64,000 nt of DNA from Macrosoma leucophasiata (Eukaryota; Arthropoda; Insecta; Lepidoptera; Hedylidae). Location: contig JAWQUS010000027.1 of NCBI GenBank assembly GCA_036365455.1, positions 14,372,501 to 14,436,500 on the forward strand, given 5' to 3'. This document shows positions 22,720 to 33,308 of this stretch, piece after piece. The notes under the pieces are model-generated. The model searched no databases, had not been told where the DNA came from, and saw only the letters and a program-made list of their open reading frames with translations. The position numbers and the translations under genes are program-made. How positions within the stretch are numbered: position 1 is the first letter of the stretch; the number at the start of each line of letters is the position of its first letter.

Positions 22720-24403
22720 AAGATAAAAATATTTAATTACAATATGTAAAAACTGTATGTTACGTTCTTTATTTTATGCACATTACACTATATAATATTT
22801 TTTGGATTTGAAAATATGTAATGTATAAAGCGGAACAGTAATGTAATATCAAGCTCTGATAAACAGAGTTTAGAAAAAATCCGATAAATTGTATTCCGTC
22901 AGCAAGCCCTAGCAAGCCTACAGTTCAAAGGAAATGAACAGAATAGGATTTATATTGAGTTATAAAATTGAACTTATCAGTCTCGTTTTGGGGAAATTCG
23001 TTTTAACGTAAATTCGAGCCAATCTCGATCCCCTGTCTTCAACATTTATAGCTACTGAAAGAATTTCATAAATACATCATTGTGTATGATTATCGAGCAA
23101 TTCACAAATGCAATCTAATATTTTTCAGTGCTTTTCAATAAAATATATATCGTGATAGTACTCGTATATGGATAAGGAAGAGTGGTCGCGAATTAAATTA
23201 AAATAGTCAGTCATAGCGTATGATCCAAAATAATATCACCAAGTGATAACTAAGGTTTTTAATTGTTCTTCGACAAAATCACTGTTTTAAAACAGCAACG
23301 AATTACTACAAAAAATATATATTCCCAAAAAAATTGTAAAAACGCGGCGAGTTCGATATTAGGACCTTATGGCTTAAGGTCATGTCCATAAATATCAACT
23401 GTCTATTTCAAAATCTGCAACCACATGATATCGACTTCACCCAAGTGCACTACTTAACTTTCCCGTTGATAGGTACTCATAAATCACGCACAAGATGGCA
23501 CCTTGCCGTGCAGTGGCGATACGACACAATAATCAACCTAAAAAGGGCGCGATGATGTAACGCTGCGACAAGTATACCTATTAATAAAATATTGCGCACA
23601 AAATATTATTATTTCACCAAGTATTTTGAAAACATACGTCAGCATCGAACTCACATTTAGCATCAGTTAACAGAGTATCTGCAGTTCTACACGTGAAAAT
23701 AGGTAAACGATTCACCAGTAATGCAAAGCGAGCCTATCGATTTTCGGATCTCGAGAGCTAACTATGCGGATTTTTTAAATTGTAAAAATATAATTTCACC
23801 TAATCAAACCCGCCGCAACAGATTTAGTACCACAATAATTACCTATTTCCACTTAGACACTGACGCATGAAAGAAGGGCTAACAAATGTAATTTGTTAAG
23901 TTATTCAAAAAGTTTCATTCACTTTCGTTATAAAATATAATATAACGATACGATAACTTCGCATAGCTACAAGAAAAGTCAACTCAAGACAATAAGAATA
24001 TAATCCCGTAAAGACTAAAATAGATCAAAACCTTTCAAGTTCACGTCGATTTCTTCCTATCATTTTATGTAATATCGCTTTCATGACTATTATATAATTT
24101 TATAGGAAAATGTAAATTTAAATAATAGTAGTAATGCTCTATTTTCTCCTTCATTCGTGAACCGATTTGCTTTTTTTATTGAGTGTACTTGTCATGAAAG
24201 TGGCAATCAATAGTACAGTTTGCTTTGACATTTAATTGTAATACTGCAACATCATTGCATGGTCATACACAAAGTGAATTTTTAGTGGTTGTTTTCCCGT
24301 GGCAGAACAATTGCAAATTGCCTTCAGTAGTACACAACATAAGAGTTAAAGTTCAAAAATTGTAAATAAAATATATAAAAATTATTACCATTTCGTAAAG
24401 ATG
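22720..24403. other. AT-rich stretch, no gene
   Basis: Nothing recognised apart from a weak reversed L290 tail-like string at about 24185-24245. The DNA is continuous up to the 13-bp target duplication of the RTE. Confidence 0.4.
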
Positions 24404-24416
24404 AAAAATCATAGTA
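24404..24416. repeat. 13-bp target site duplication, left copy
   Basis: AAAAATCATAGTA is repeated exactly at 27645-27657 on the other side of the RTE retrotransposon. Confidence 0.8.
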
Positions 24417-27400
24417 TGTATGTATGTATCTTCACGCCAGGTCCCTAACGGGGTAGGCAGAGAGTGTAGAGCGCCAGACATCCCGGTTCTGACAAACCTC
24501 TCGTGCCTCGTCTACTTTCATCATTCTCTTCATACATGCACGCCGATTCCTAAGACTTTTGACCCCACCATCAGACAGAACTCGACCTATTTGGTCATGG
24601 TAGGTCAGCCTTGGTCTTCCTGGGCCTCTGCAACCATCCACATTCGCATTGTATATCTGTTTAGTCATTCGCTCATTCGACATTCTTTCTATATGCCCGA
24701 ACCATCGGAGCATGCCTTTTTTCATTTTTACACCGATACTATCATTCACACAAAGTCTCTTTCTTACATCTTCATTACGAACGCGATCGGTGAGTGATAC
24801 ACCGCAGATCTTGCGCAAAGATCTCATCTCGACCGCGTTCAACTTACTTTCATGCTCTTTCCTGCATACCCAGCTTTCGCTTCCATATAAAAGCGTTGGA
24901 GTAAGTACAGCATTATGTACGGCTAGTCGAGCCCGCTGGCTGAGATGTTTAGATTCTAGTAGCTTACCCAACGCTCCATTCACGCAATTCCCAGCAAGCA
25001 CTCTTCTTTCTATGTCAGTGGTGTACCTACCATCCTTGCTAAAAGCACATCCAAGATATACAATTTCATCAACCTGTTCTAACACTGCATCATCTACTAC
25101 TACCCTTGCATTTGTTCTCTGTTCATCTCTTTCAAATACTAATACTTTAGTTTTATCCACATTCAATTGTAAGCCTTTCTCCATACAATCCTCTTTCATG
25201 ACTGTGACTAGTGCTTGTAGCCCAGATGGTGTAGAGCTAACAATGACCGCATCGTCTGCGTAAAGCAGACAGTTCACCACTAAGTCACCCATACGCACTC
25301 CCACATCCATCAACTTCACCCTCTGGAGGCATTTGTCCAGATATATAATAAACAGCCTAGACGAAAGCACGCAACCCTGTTTGACACCGATGTTAACATC
25401 AAACCAGGGTGACATGTTACCATCTACCCGCACACATGCTTGACAGCCCACATACGTGGACTGTATTGCACGGAGCAGACTGCCATCAATACCATACTCT
25501 GGCAAAATGTCCCACAGCTCCTTTCGTAATACCCTATCAAACGCCTTCTCCAAATCCACAAAACCGCAGAAAACCTTCTGGCTCACAGCCAGATGCTTCT
25601 CTACGATGTTGCGGAGGGAGAAAACTTGATCCATACATCCTCTTCCAGTTCTGAAACCACCCTGTGCATCCCACAACAACCCGTCGGACTTCTCTTTCAT
25701 TCTTCTTTCTAAGACTTTCCCATACACCTTAGCTGCCAAACTGATCAAACTGATCGCTCGATAGCTGGTGCAGTCCATACGTGAACCCTTGCCTTTATAC
25801 AAAGGCACGATGACCGCACACCGCCAATCCTTTGGGATTCTTCCGGACCTCCAGCAAAGGTTGCACAACACCCAGAAAGAATCGCAAAGGGCAGCACCAC
25901 CATATTTGATCATTTCGGCAGAAACCTGATCAATACCCGCAGCCTTACCACATTTCAAACTTCGTATCGCCCTTACAATCTCATCTATTGTTATATCCTC
26001 ACAAGCCGGCACCGTCAAGTCAGCAACTCCGGCGTCAGGGTTGTGAGCATAATCATACATTTCCCCATAATACTCGCTCCATCGTTTTAACACATCTTGC
26101 GTGTTCTCAAGAATGTCACCCAACTTAGATTTTATTCTATTCATTCCAGAAACTGGAGAAGAGCTTCTAGACTTTTTCACCTCCCTCCAATAGAGTTTGA
26201 TGTTAGTCTCAAAGCTCTTCGCCAGTCTCTCATCAGCTTCCACTTTATCTCTCTCACGCTTTTCATTCACTAAAATCTTGGTGTCATTCTTGAGCCGACG
26301 GTAAATTTCTCTCTTCTCATCTCTCATACCACTATTCATTTGCAAAGATGCTACATAATCCAGCCATGCTTTCTTCTTTCTTTCAACGGAGTTTTGCACC
26401 TCCTTGTCCCACCACGCATCTCCTTTCAAGGATTTGCGTATCTTTGCATAACCACATACTTCTTTCGCAACTTCCACCATACTATCTTTCATAACTTGCC
26501 AACATTCATCCACGTCCAAGTCCGTAAGACAAACCTTGTCTAACTTTTCACGGACTTGACGTTCATACACTCTCCTTGCACTAATGTCTTGTAACTTTTC
26601 ACTCTTTATTTTTTCAAGTCCTCCGAAAGGCACACGGACACGCCAATGTCGCCATTTCTTGAACAGACCCCTAAACCGGCTTATTACCAAGTAGTGATCT
26701 GTGTCAAGAGTGGGACCTCTGTAGGCTCTAGTGTCCATCAGGCTCTTCCGAAGACGACTATCAACCATGATCAAATCAATCATACTTTTTTGTTCATTCC
26801 TCCTCCATGTGTACGTGTGAATGTCCTTATGACGGAATTCTGTGTTAGACACAAGGAGACTTCGTTCCAAGCATACGTCAAGTATCAGCTTACCAGCATC
26901 ATTTACTCTTCTATCACCATATGGACCTAGAACGGCCTCGTATCCTGGCCGCCTGGTCCCGACCCATCCATTCAAATCACCACACAAAATTACCCTTTCA
27001 TTAGCTTCAACCATATCGAGAACTTCCCTTGTAGATTCCCAAAACTTCTCCAGGTCTTGGGTCGTCGCTGAGCTAACCGGTGCATAAGCTGCTACCAAAA
27101 ACACCCTAGTGACGCCCAATTTAATTCGGACCCAGATTAGTCTCGGGTTCACCAAACCATAATCTTTCACTCCAGTGACTAAACGAGAGGACAGAAGGAC
27201 GCCCACCCCCGCGCTGGCATGATCGCTCTGTTGCACACCTGCCCACAGAGCCATCGCGCCACCCGGGAGATCTTCGACCTCGCAGCCCTTTCGTTTAGTC
27301 TCTGTTACACACAAAACATCCAGGCGTCTCACACTCATTACGTTCGTCAACTCATTCATCTTCTCACAAATTCCACCTCTCACATTCCACGTGCCTATCT

Positions 27401-27644
27401 GGCACTCCCCACTCCTCGATCCGCCGTATCGGGCCCGGCGTGACAGGTGGCGGTCCCCATCGCCGCTTTGGCCGCTTTTCGTACCGACGGGGACGGGTCG
27501 GTACGCGTCGCCTCGGGGGGACGCCCTAACCCGCACTGCGGTACGCCTTCGTGCCAGAATTGCAGCCCCAAAGGACTGGCAGGGATCGCGACGTGCACGC
27601 TTCTGGCATGACCCCCAGAAATCATAGTAAAAAAACCCAGAAAA
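24417..27644 (-). mobile_element. Full-length RTE-clade non-LTR retrotransposon
   Basis: A 3.23-kb element on the minus strand. At its 3' end is a short TATG-type microsatellite (24417-24428) instead of poly(A), as is usual for the RTE clade. Its 5' end meets the right copy of a 13-bp target duplication. One frame spans almost the whole element and encodes endonuclease plus reverse transcriptase. Near the 5' end, 27618-27629 repeats most of the duplicated target string (GAAATCATAGTA), so the exact 5' border could lie about 28 bp inward. No stop or frameshift is seen, so this is a recent insertion and possibly a source copy. A fragment of the same family is at 14348-14443. Confidence 0.85.
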
Positions 27645-27653
27645 AAAAATCAT
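24432..27653 (-). CDS. RTE endonuclease-reverse transcriptase polyprotein, intact
   Basis: 1073 codons. The protein copies its own RNA into a nicked chromosomal target. The N-terminal third is an apurinic-like (exonuclease-endonuclease-phosphatase) endonuclease: GTWNVRGG 87-94, TETK with Glu118, GDLNGW 225-230, YTWRR 281-285, and DTDH with His320. The reverse transcriptase follows: LYKGKGSR 618-625, QGGFRTGRG 664-672, FVDLEKAFDRV 698-708 (catalytic Asp), GVKQG 756-760, YADD 798-801, and YLGCAFSKDGR 866-876. The C-terminal RTE tail ends at PVRDLA. All catalytic residues expected by eye are present. The start is unsure: the first ATG (27651-27653) lies inside the duplicated target DNA, and the next in-frame ATG is residue 99, after the GTWN motif. 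Either flanking DNA supplies the start or initiation is non-AUG. Products in the other frames are not real genes. Confidence 0.85.
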   Translation of the reverse strand: MIFFSGFFYYDFWGSCQKRARRDPCQSFGAAILARRRTAVRVRASPRGDAYRPVPVGTKSGQSGDGDRHLSRRARYGGSRSGECQIGTWNVRGGICEKMNELTNVMSVRRLDVLCVTETKRKGCEVEDLPGGAMALWAGVQQSDHASAGVGVLLSSRLVTGVKDYGLVNPRLIWVRIKLGVTRVFLVAAYAPVSSATTQDLEKFWESTREVLDMVEANERVILCGDLNGWVGTRRPGYEAVLGPYGDRRVNDAGKLILDVCLERSLLVSNTEFRHKDIHTYTWRRNEQKSMIDLIMVDSRLRKSLMDTRAYRGPTLDTDHYLVISRFRGLFKKWRHWRVRVPFGGLEKIKSEKLQDISARRVYERQVREKLDKVCLTDLDVDECWQVMKDSMVEVAKEVCGYAKIRKSLKGDAWWDKEVQNSVERKKKAWLDYVASLQMNSGMRDEKREIYRRLKNDTKILVNEKRERDKVEADERLAKSFETNIKLYWREVKKSRSSSPVSGMNRIKSKLGDILENTQDVLKRWSEYYGEMYDYAHNPDAGVADLTVPACEDITIDEIVRAIRSLKCGKAAGIDQVSAEMIKYGGAALCDSFWVLCNLCWRSGRIPKDWRCAVIVPLYKGKGSRMDCTSYRAISLISLAAKVYGKVLERRMKEKSDGLLWDAQGGFRTGRGCMDQVFSLRNIVEKHLAVSQKVFCGFVDLEKAFDRVLRKELWDILPEYGIDGSLLRAIQSTYVGCQACVRVDGNMSPWFDVNIGVKQGCVLSSRLFIIYLDKCLQRVKLMDVGVRMGDLVVNCLLYADDAVIVSSTPSGLQALVTVMKEDCMEKGLQLNVDKTKVLVFERDEQRTNARVVVDDAVLEQVDEIVYLGCAFSKDGRYTTDIERRVLAGNCVNGALGKLLESKHLSQRARLAVHNAVLTPTLLYGSESWVCRKEHESKLNAVEMRSLRKICGVSLTDRVRNEDVRKRLCVNDSIGVKMKKGMLRWFGHIERMSNERMTKQIYNANVDGCRGPGRPRLTYHDQIGRVLSDGGVKSLRNRRACMKRMMKVDEAREVCQNRDVWRSTLSAYPVRDLA

Positions 27654-27657
27654 AGTA
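27645..27657. repeat. 13-bp target site duplication, right copy
   Basis: Exact repeat of 24404-24416. Confidence 0.8.
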
Positions 27658-27987
27658 ATTTACTTAACGTACGTATTACAATGTACTATCTACAAGTACT
27701 TGAACTAGTACACACACACTATCGTGCGCTGCCGACTAAGCGAAAAAACAGTGAATATTCTTAAATGTGAATAGCAAAATAAGCTCGCGTGCCTTGTTCG
27801 ATTATACTACCAAGACAAAATGATTTCATCGTGGGAAAACAAGCACTAAAATTTCACCGTATATAGAAATATAGAGTTTCAGATACAATGGCAGTTTTGA
27901 GGAATTATGAAGCCGTACAATTACTGTCTAATCGGGATATAATAGCACTGAATACTACAATTTAGCTGTATTAGATTTATTTATTTA

Positions 27988-28136
27988 CTAGCGGCCTGCA
28001 CCGGCTTCGCGCGCTTGCAATGTTACCTACCCTCTCCTATTCATCTTAGCGTGATGTTATATCGGACCGATAGTTCCTGAGATTAGTGCGTTCAAGCAAA
28101 CAAAAAAACAAACAAACTCTTCAGCTTAAGTATAGA
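27988..28136 (-). mobile_element. Non-autonomous Helitron, about 149 bp
   Basis: On the minus strand it starts TCTATACTTAAGCTGAAGAG with a GTTTGTTTG run. It ends GCGAAGCCGGTGCAGGCCGC followed by TAG, completing CTAG at 27988-27991. The TC start, CTAG end and GC-rich end are all present. Confidence 0.7.
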
Positions 28137-28139
28137 TAA

Positions 28140-28790
28140 GTTAACGTGGTTCTGTTACAAATAAATTTTAATTCAATAAAAATTTAATTGCTTACCTTCA
28201 TACCAGTATTAATACATATACATACCCTTTCTGTAGTGCAATAGTCAGACAATATACTATGTCACTGTCTTTCAGCAAAAAAGAGATTTATATTTTTTAA
28301 CAAGAGAAGTTGACTAACTTTCAAACATATAAAATGACGGTTGAATTAAGAACAACGTTCAAATAGCTACTGGAACGGTATAAAGTTGATTACCCAAGAT
28401 TTTAGCTATCCGCAGAAGCCTTTGAAGCTCCAACCCAAAAATTAATGGTAGGAAAAATGAATATAATACGAGTTAAAGGTTTATCCGCCGCGAGCGATTT
28501 ATTCAAACGACCAATAAATATTCAAGAGTAATTAACCGCCGCGCCGCTTCGATACAGAGGTGAATATTTTTCGCCGCCGTCGGTTTTACGTTAATCCCTG
28601 CAAACGTAGATTACCAAGTGCGGCTAACTTCATGAAATGGTCTCCAACGGAAAATATTTAACAAGCAAACGAGTTAATAACTGGTATTTATTACAGTTAA
28701 GTGTGGTTTAATCGTATATTTTTAAAATAGGTTAATTATATTATAACATTTAATTATGAGCTATAAAAACGGACGAATATATTATATTAG
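28140..28790. other. Unique-looking DNA, no gene
   Basis: The part at 28.48-28.68 kb is CpG-rich (GCCGCGAGCG, CCGCCGCGCCGC, CGCCGCCGTCGG strings) amid AT-rich DNA and belongs to no repeat seen here. It is a possible regulatory segment, from composition only. Confidence 0.35.
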
Positions 28791-28791
28791 C

Positions 28792-28930
28792 GCTGGTGGC
28801 GTAGTGGTAGTGGGCCACTATTTCTACGTTGCGGATTGATTTCCGGGTTCGGTTTGTTTACTGCTATTGAGAGTATTAATATAAGAGGTATGTCCCGATG
28901 CCACTCTGGGCGTATAGCAATTCGCCATAC
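28792..28930 (+). repeat. tRNA-headed SINE-like repeat
   Basis: The head GCGCTGGTGGCGTAGTGGTA contains an A-box-like TGGCGTAGTGG, followed about 40 bases later by a B-box-like GGGTTCGGTTT. Acceptor pairing is absent, so it is not a tRNA gene. Confidence 0.5.
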
Positions 28931-29049
28931 AATAGTCAATAGACTGAACTAAACTGACTACCTCTTCGGAGAATATAGGCGTGAAATTACCTATATTGTG
29001 ATCTAAGATGAGATACTCATGTTCCGATCATAACCATGAGATGAGTCGA

Positions 29050-29235
29050 GTTTCTTATTATCCAGATAAAGTGAAATTACACAGTCGAGTGAACACTCGA
29101 CAAGACGCAAGACGAAAAACCTCACATTCATTCTGTGTGATGTGAGCTCAAAAGATTCCGACACACTAGCGTGAGCCCAGTTACGAGGCAACTCTATTGT
29201 CCGAACGTCTACGTTGGTTCGTAGCCTCGTAGCAC
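29050..29235. repeat. Clustered repeat, copy 1 of 3
   Basis: The boxes run in order: CAGATAAAGTGAAATTACAC, AACACTCGACAAGACG, TGTGTGATGTGAGCTCAAAA, CACACTAGCGTGAGCCCAGT and CGTAGCCTCGTAGCAC. The same order occurs at 29583-29785 and 30226-30425. Not recognised as a named family. Confidence 0.75.
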
Positions 29236-29582
29236 CGTTGCTACGGTAACTCTACGAGTAGCTGAGAATTTAAGAAGACAACTTCCGTACACAGTTGCAG
29301 TAGCTACGACTACGTAAAATTGAATATCAGAAAGCGAATAAAATAAAAAAAGGAATTTAATAACAATATTTATACACATCAAATATTTAACATCGTCGAA
29401 TTAGTCTGCCCGTGACCACGGTAGCTGGCAAGCGACCGAAACGTCGGGTATAAGAAGTTTGGGAGTGTTGTATAATTTAATTTCTACAATGTATGAAGCT
29501 CGCGAAATCCTGCGAAAACGTTAAAAGTCATAAAATAGTGTTATCCGGAAGTCGCCAATTCTGATATCTTACATTGAGTTTC

Positions 29583-29785
29583 TTATAATCTAGATAAAGT
29601 GAAATCACACAGTACACTGAACGCACGACAAGACGCGGCGCTAGCTACGAAACCTCACATTCTTTCTATGTGATGTGAGCTCAAAAGATTCAAGCACACT
29701 AGTGCGAGCCCAGTCACGTTGCTATTCTATTGTCCGCGCGCTCAAATGTCTTCGCTTATTCGTAGCCTCGTAGCACTGTAGCATG
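29583..29785. repeat. Clustered repeat, copy 2 of 3
   Basis: Same family as 29050-29235. Its right end runs into the perfect hairpin at 29767-29830. Confidence 0.75.
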
Positions 29786-29830
29786 CTACGTTAACCGTAG
29801 AGTTAACGTAGCATGCTACAGTGCTACGAG
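29767..29830. repeat. Perfect hairpin, 29-bp arms, 6-nt loop
   Basis: The left arm 29767-29795 and right arm 29802-29830 are exact reverse complements with loop CGTAGA. A (CGAG)n run follows at once (29827 to about 29847). The left arm begins in the terminal box of the clustered repeat. Confidence 0.9.
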
Positions 29831-30225
29831 CGAGCGAGCGAGCGAGGCGAGCTGTGATTTTAGTTATCTTTGAAATTCGATGATAGTTACGTATTTTTTT
29901 CTTGTTGTCGTTATGACTATGACATGAAATAAGACGACGGGAAGTTTATTTTTTTTAATCTCTAGCAATTTTTTAGAACAATAGGTTTCTATTACAAAGG
30001 AGTACAAAACGTTAAGTTTTATATTTAAAAATATAATAATATGAGACTAAAAGCAAAAATTACGGCGCTTTACATTCTCATTTATGGACAGGTCGGCTCC
30101 GTCACTGAAGCTCTACCAATAATACATTGTTATTACGTAACCTAACCTATAAATGTATAACGTAGATAGTGGTGTTCAAATCATAATCATTATTCTAATC
30201 ATACAATAATTACATTATTGTTTTT

Positions 30226-30425
30226 CCATAATCAAGATAAAGTGGAATTAGACAGTAGAATGAACACTCGACAAGACGAAAGACCTCACATTCATTCTGT
30301 GTGATGTGAGCTCAAAAGATTCCGACACACTAGCGTGAGCCCAGTTACGTAGCAAGTCTATTGTCCGCGCACTCAAACGTCTACGTTGATTCGTAGCCTC
30401 GTAGCGTGCTACGTTAGCTCTACGA
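30226..30425. repeat. Clustered repeat, copy 3 of 3
   Basis: Same family and orientation as 29050-29235. Short frames here (30248-30442 minus) are incidental. Confidence 0.75.
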
Positions 30426-30429
30426 GCCA

Positions 30430-31280
30430 AGGATGTGCTCACACTTTAGGTACCTATGAAATTGAATGACATTTTCACTTACATTTTATATTTTTGTTGT
30501 TAATCTTTATATGGTGACTAGATCGTATTTCGATAAATTTCGCATTTTTATATCTAGCTTTATTTTACAGAATTGTTGCTTAGTAATTAATTTAGAAGCA
30601 TAAAACTTTAACGTTTGCTTGTAACTAAAATACGGAAGCACAGTATAGTAGATATTTAATCCTAAAAATAAAATAGCTTTTAGAAGCGTCAATTGCCCCA
30701 GTAAATAAAAATCTACGTGAACCATCTTCACTTATGTAAGACAACAGAACACAAAAAATAAGGTCGGTAACAATTAAGTTTACCTGATTCTCATATTGTA
30801 TATTATTTATTGCAATAGCACATGCATCATTGTTGGTTCAAAATGGTACATTTTCTTTAAATTCTTTATTTAAGTTTAATTGAAAACATCATTTTATTTC
30901 ACGGCACTGCTTTACCTATATCCTTTTAAATTATAAATATAAGATATAATTTGTATCAATTATAATTGAATAAGATATTGCATTATAATATTTATAATGA
31001 AATGTAGGAATTTATTTAAAACGTCTGCCATATTATTATTGAAAGGTTAAATAATCTCTTATTGAACATTTAAAGTAGCGTGCGTAGATTTCCTACGGAT
31101 TCTAAAGCACTCTCCATATCAAATACAAAAAACGGCACTCGTATGTACAGAGTGCACTTCAAAATATAGAATAATTGTGATTAAAAAACTAACGAGTTGT
31201 AAAAACATTCCAACTAATGTGAATATATTATCATGTATTTTAGATAACCTAAAATATTATCTATTTATCATTAGGAATCT
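30430..31280. other. AT-rich stretch, nothing recognised
   Basis: The 74-codon minus frame at 30507-30731 is Leu/Tyr/Lys-rich, as expected from AT-rich noncoding DNA. Confidence 0.4.
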
Positions 31281-31284
31281 ATAA

Positions 31285-31345
31285 TATCGATCGAACCTGT
31301 GACCTCGGGAAACCAAAGTGGTTGGACTAATCGTAATCCGTAGGA
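31285..31345 (-). repeat. Degenerate tRNA-like SINE head
   Basis: On the minus strand an A-box-like GATTAGTCCAACCACTTTGG is followed by a B-box-like GGTTCGATCG. It is short and decayed; low confidence. Confidence 0.3.
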
Positions 31346-31599
31346 TTTCAGGTCGAATTTTAATTTAAAAATTTAAAAATCCATTTTTTTTTTAAATATC
31401 TCCATTCACTCGCATTTTTTATAGTGAAAAATAAATAACAATGACATATTTTATTACATAATAAAGCGCGCGCGGGCAACGGGTGTGTGATGGGTGACCG
31501 CCAGTAGCAAAATTAAAATGCGCGTGTCGGTGCTTCAGATGACACGATAACTTGAGTCCCGGTTGCTATCCTTAAACTTTGTCGGAGGCTTTATGGGCG

Positions 31600-31730
31600 G
31601 TTTGAAAACATCCCACAGCGGGTTGCCCACTAGCCTGTATCTCCACCAACCCGCATTGGACCAGCGTGGTGGAGTAAGCTCCAGGCCTCCCTCCAAAAAG
31701 GGGAGGGACTCATGTCGGTGCTTTGTTATT
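31600..31730 (+). repeat. Retroposon 3' end-like repeat
   Basis: It contains CCACCAACCCGCATTGGACC, AGCGTGGTGGAGTAAGCTCC and a CTCC...GGGGAGGG inverted pair. I recall this block from 3' regions of lepidopteran LINE and SINE families. No coding part is attached. Confidence 0.5.
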
Positions 31731-31739
31731 TATTTTTCA

Positions 31740-32137
31740 CTATAACAATTGGGACGTATCTCAAGGGTTGCCATTATTATTATTCTTATTTATGTAATTA
31801 ACACTAAATTATTTAAACGGGCCAATGACACAATTTTATGATACTTCGTATAAAGCCGCCCTCTGTATGGGTAGACTCTTATTCTTCCTTCGTTAACGAA
31901 ATTCAAATTTCCAATACAATGCTCAATTCCTTGTTCAGTCATGTATTAACAAGATTAATATTATATTCCCTCTTAACCGTATGGATCAGAGACTGAAAGA
32001 TGACTCGAACAATTAATAGAATTAATTGAATCACAAATTATTTTACTTCTAACTAACTTTAGTCTCGCTCACTACGCGCAATAGCAAGGTATTATGTATT
32101 ATTTAAAAGAGGTATAAAAAGAAATGGTATGGTAAAC
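31740..32137. other. AT-rich stretch, nothing recognised
   Basis: No gene or repeat recognised. Confidence 0.4.
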
Positions 32138-32432
32138 ATATCTACTGGTGGAAGAGTTAGATTGTAGGAGTTCGAGGGCGTAGGCACTATCGCATTACCT
32201 AATCTATCTGCCGCAAAATGGTAGTGTTCGGCACTATCGTGTTCCAGATAGATGGTAATATATGGTCCCGTATTAACTATCACAGAGACACCTTATGACA
32301 CCTTAGGTCTCAGGGGTGGCAATGCATCTGCATTTTGACCTATGGTTTTAATGTAGATGTTTACAGGCTGCAGTCATCACTTAACATCATTGTCAGCTGC
32401 AAGCTTGTTTGCCATCTTCCTTACATTAAAAA
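32138..32432 (+). repeat. L290 repeat copy, near full length
   Basis: About 295 bp from CTACTGGTGG to ACATTAAAAAAAA, with all family boxes in order. Confidence 0.75.
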
Positions 32433-32434
32433 AA

Positions 32435-32984
32435 AATATACGCTCGATCAAACGCAGTATTGTTTATCTAAACAACTATGGGAAACCTGAACTGATGGAG
32501 AAACAACAATTAACATTTTCATTTCAAATAAAAAAATAGAGCGTTTTATTGGAACTGTTCCCTTTTAACCTTACATTTTTTTCACCAATACATAATGATT
32601 GTACTTTTATTTCTAGCGCAACCCTTATGACAAGGCCTACTCCGTTCCGATGAGGTGGAAAATTGGAAGGGAACTAGTTCTTTTCTCGACAATATCGATA
32701 CAGTCCTCAACTTCACAAAGACCCGCAGCCAATATTGGAGTAAGCACTTTTCTTAAATTACTCTCAACTAGTTTAATGGGCACTTGCACCACATTTTGAA
32801 ACTTTCGACGTTAGTGTAACATTCTTACATGTAAGTTATTGGAGTTTAATGCATATTGACAGCCGCATACTTTTATTAGACTCAAAGGAGGTACTCGCTG
32901 TAATGAATGGTAATTTAAATATTGAATTATGATCTTCAAGGATAGCTTTGTAAGCCTCGGTTATATTTTTGTGCCTTATGGGTA
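32435..32984. other. AT-rich stretch, nothing recognised
   Basis: No gene or repeat recognised. Confidence 0.4.
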
Positions 32985-33215
32985 AGGCTAATGGCAAAAA
33001 AACATGCAGTTCCCAATCATGTTAAGTGAATACTATACATCTAACTATGGACATCTACACAAAAACTAAAGTACTCTATTAGCAATGTTACTAGGGCCGA
33101 TGGTCCTCTGCCTGTGTGCTAGAAATTTCAAGGCTGTACATTAATAACAACCTGACAGAAACATGATAGCGCTTAGGCCTACATCTAGAACTTTACGACC
33201 AATTAGCAGCTAACG
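32985..33215 (-). repeat. L290 repeat copy, diverged
   Basis: The minus-strand order of family boxes is retained, but with many differences and no clean A-tail; an older copy. Confidence 0.5.
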
Positions 33216-33308
33216 CTGTTGAAGGTTATTTTAATTGATAAGAAGTTAAACCTGCATCCTCTCTATACATATATAATAACTTGACGTCTAAATGATAATG
33301 TGTATGTA

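Noticed and set aside
24420..25654. Plus-strand frames (24420-24797, 24649-25263, 25409-25654)
   Set aside because: They lie opposite the intact RTE frame and have no recognisable domain; they are antisense shadows.
26340..27627. Further plus-strand frames opposite the RTE 5' half
   Set aside because: Antisense to the endonuclease coding region, with no domains of their own.
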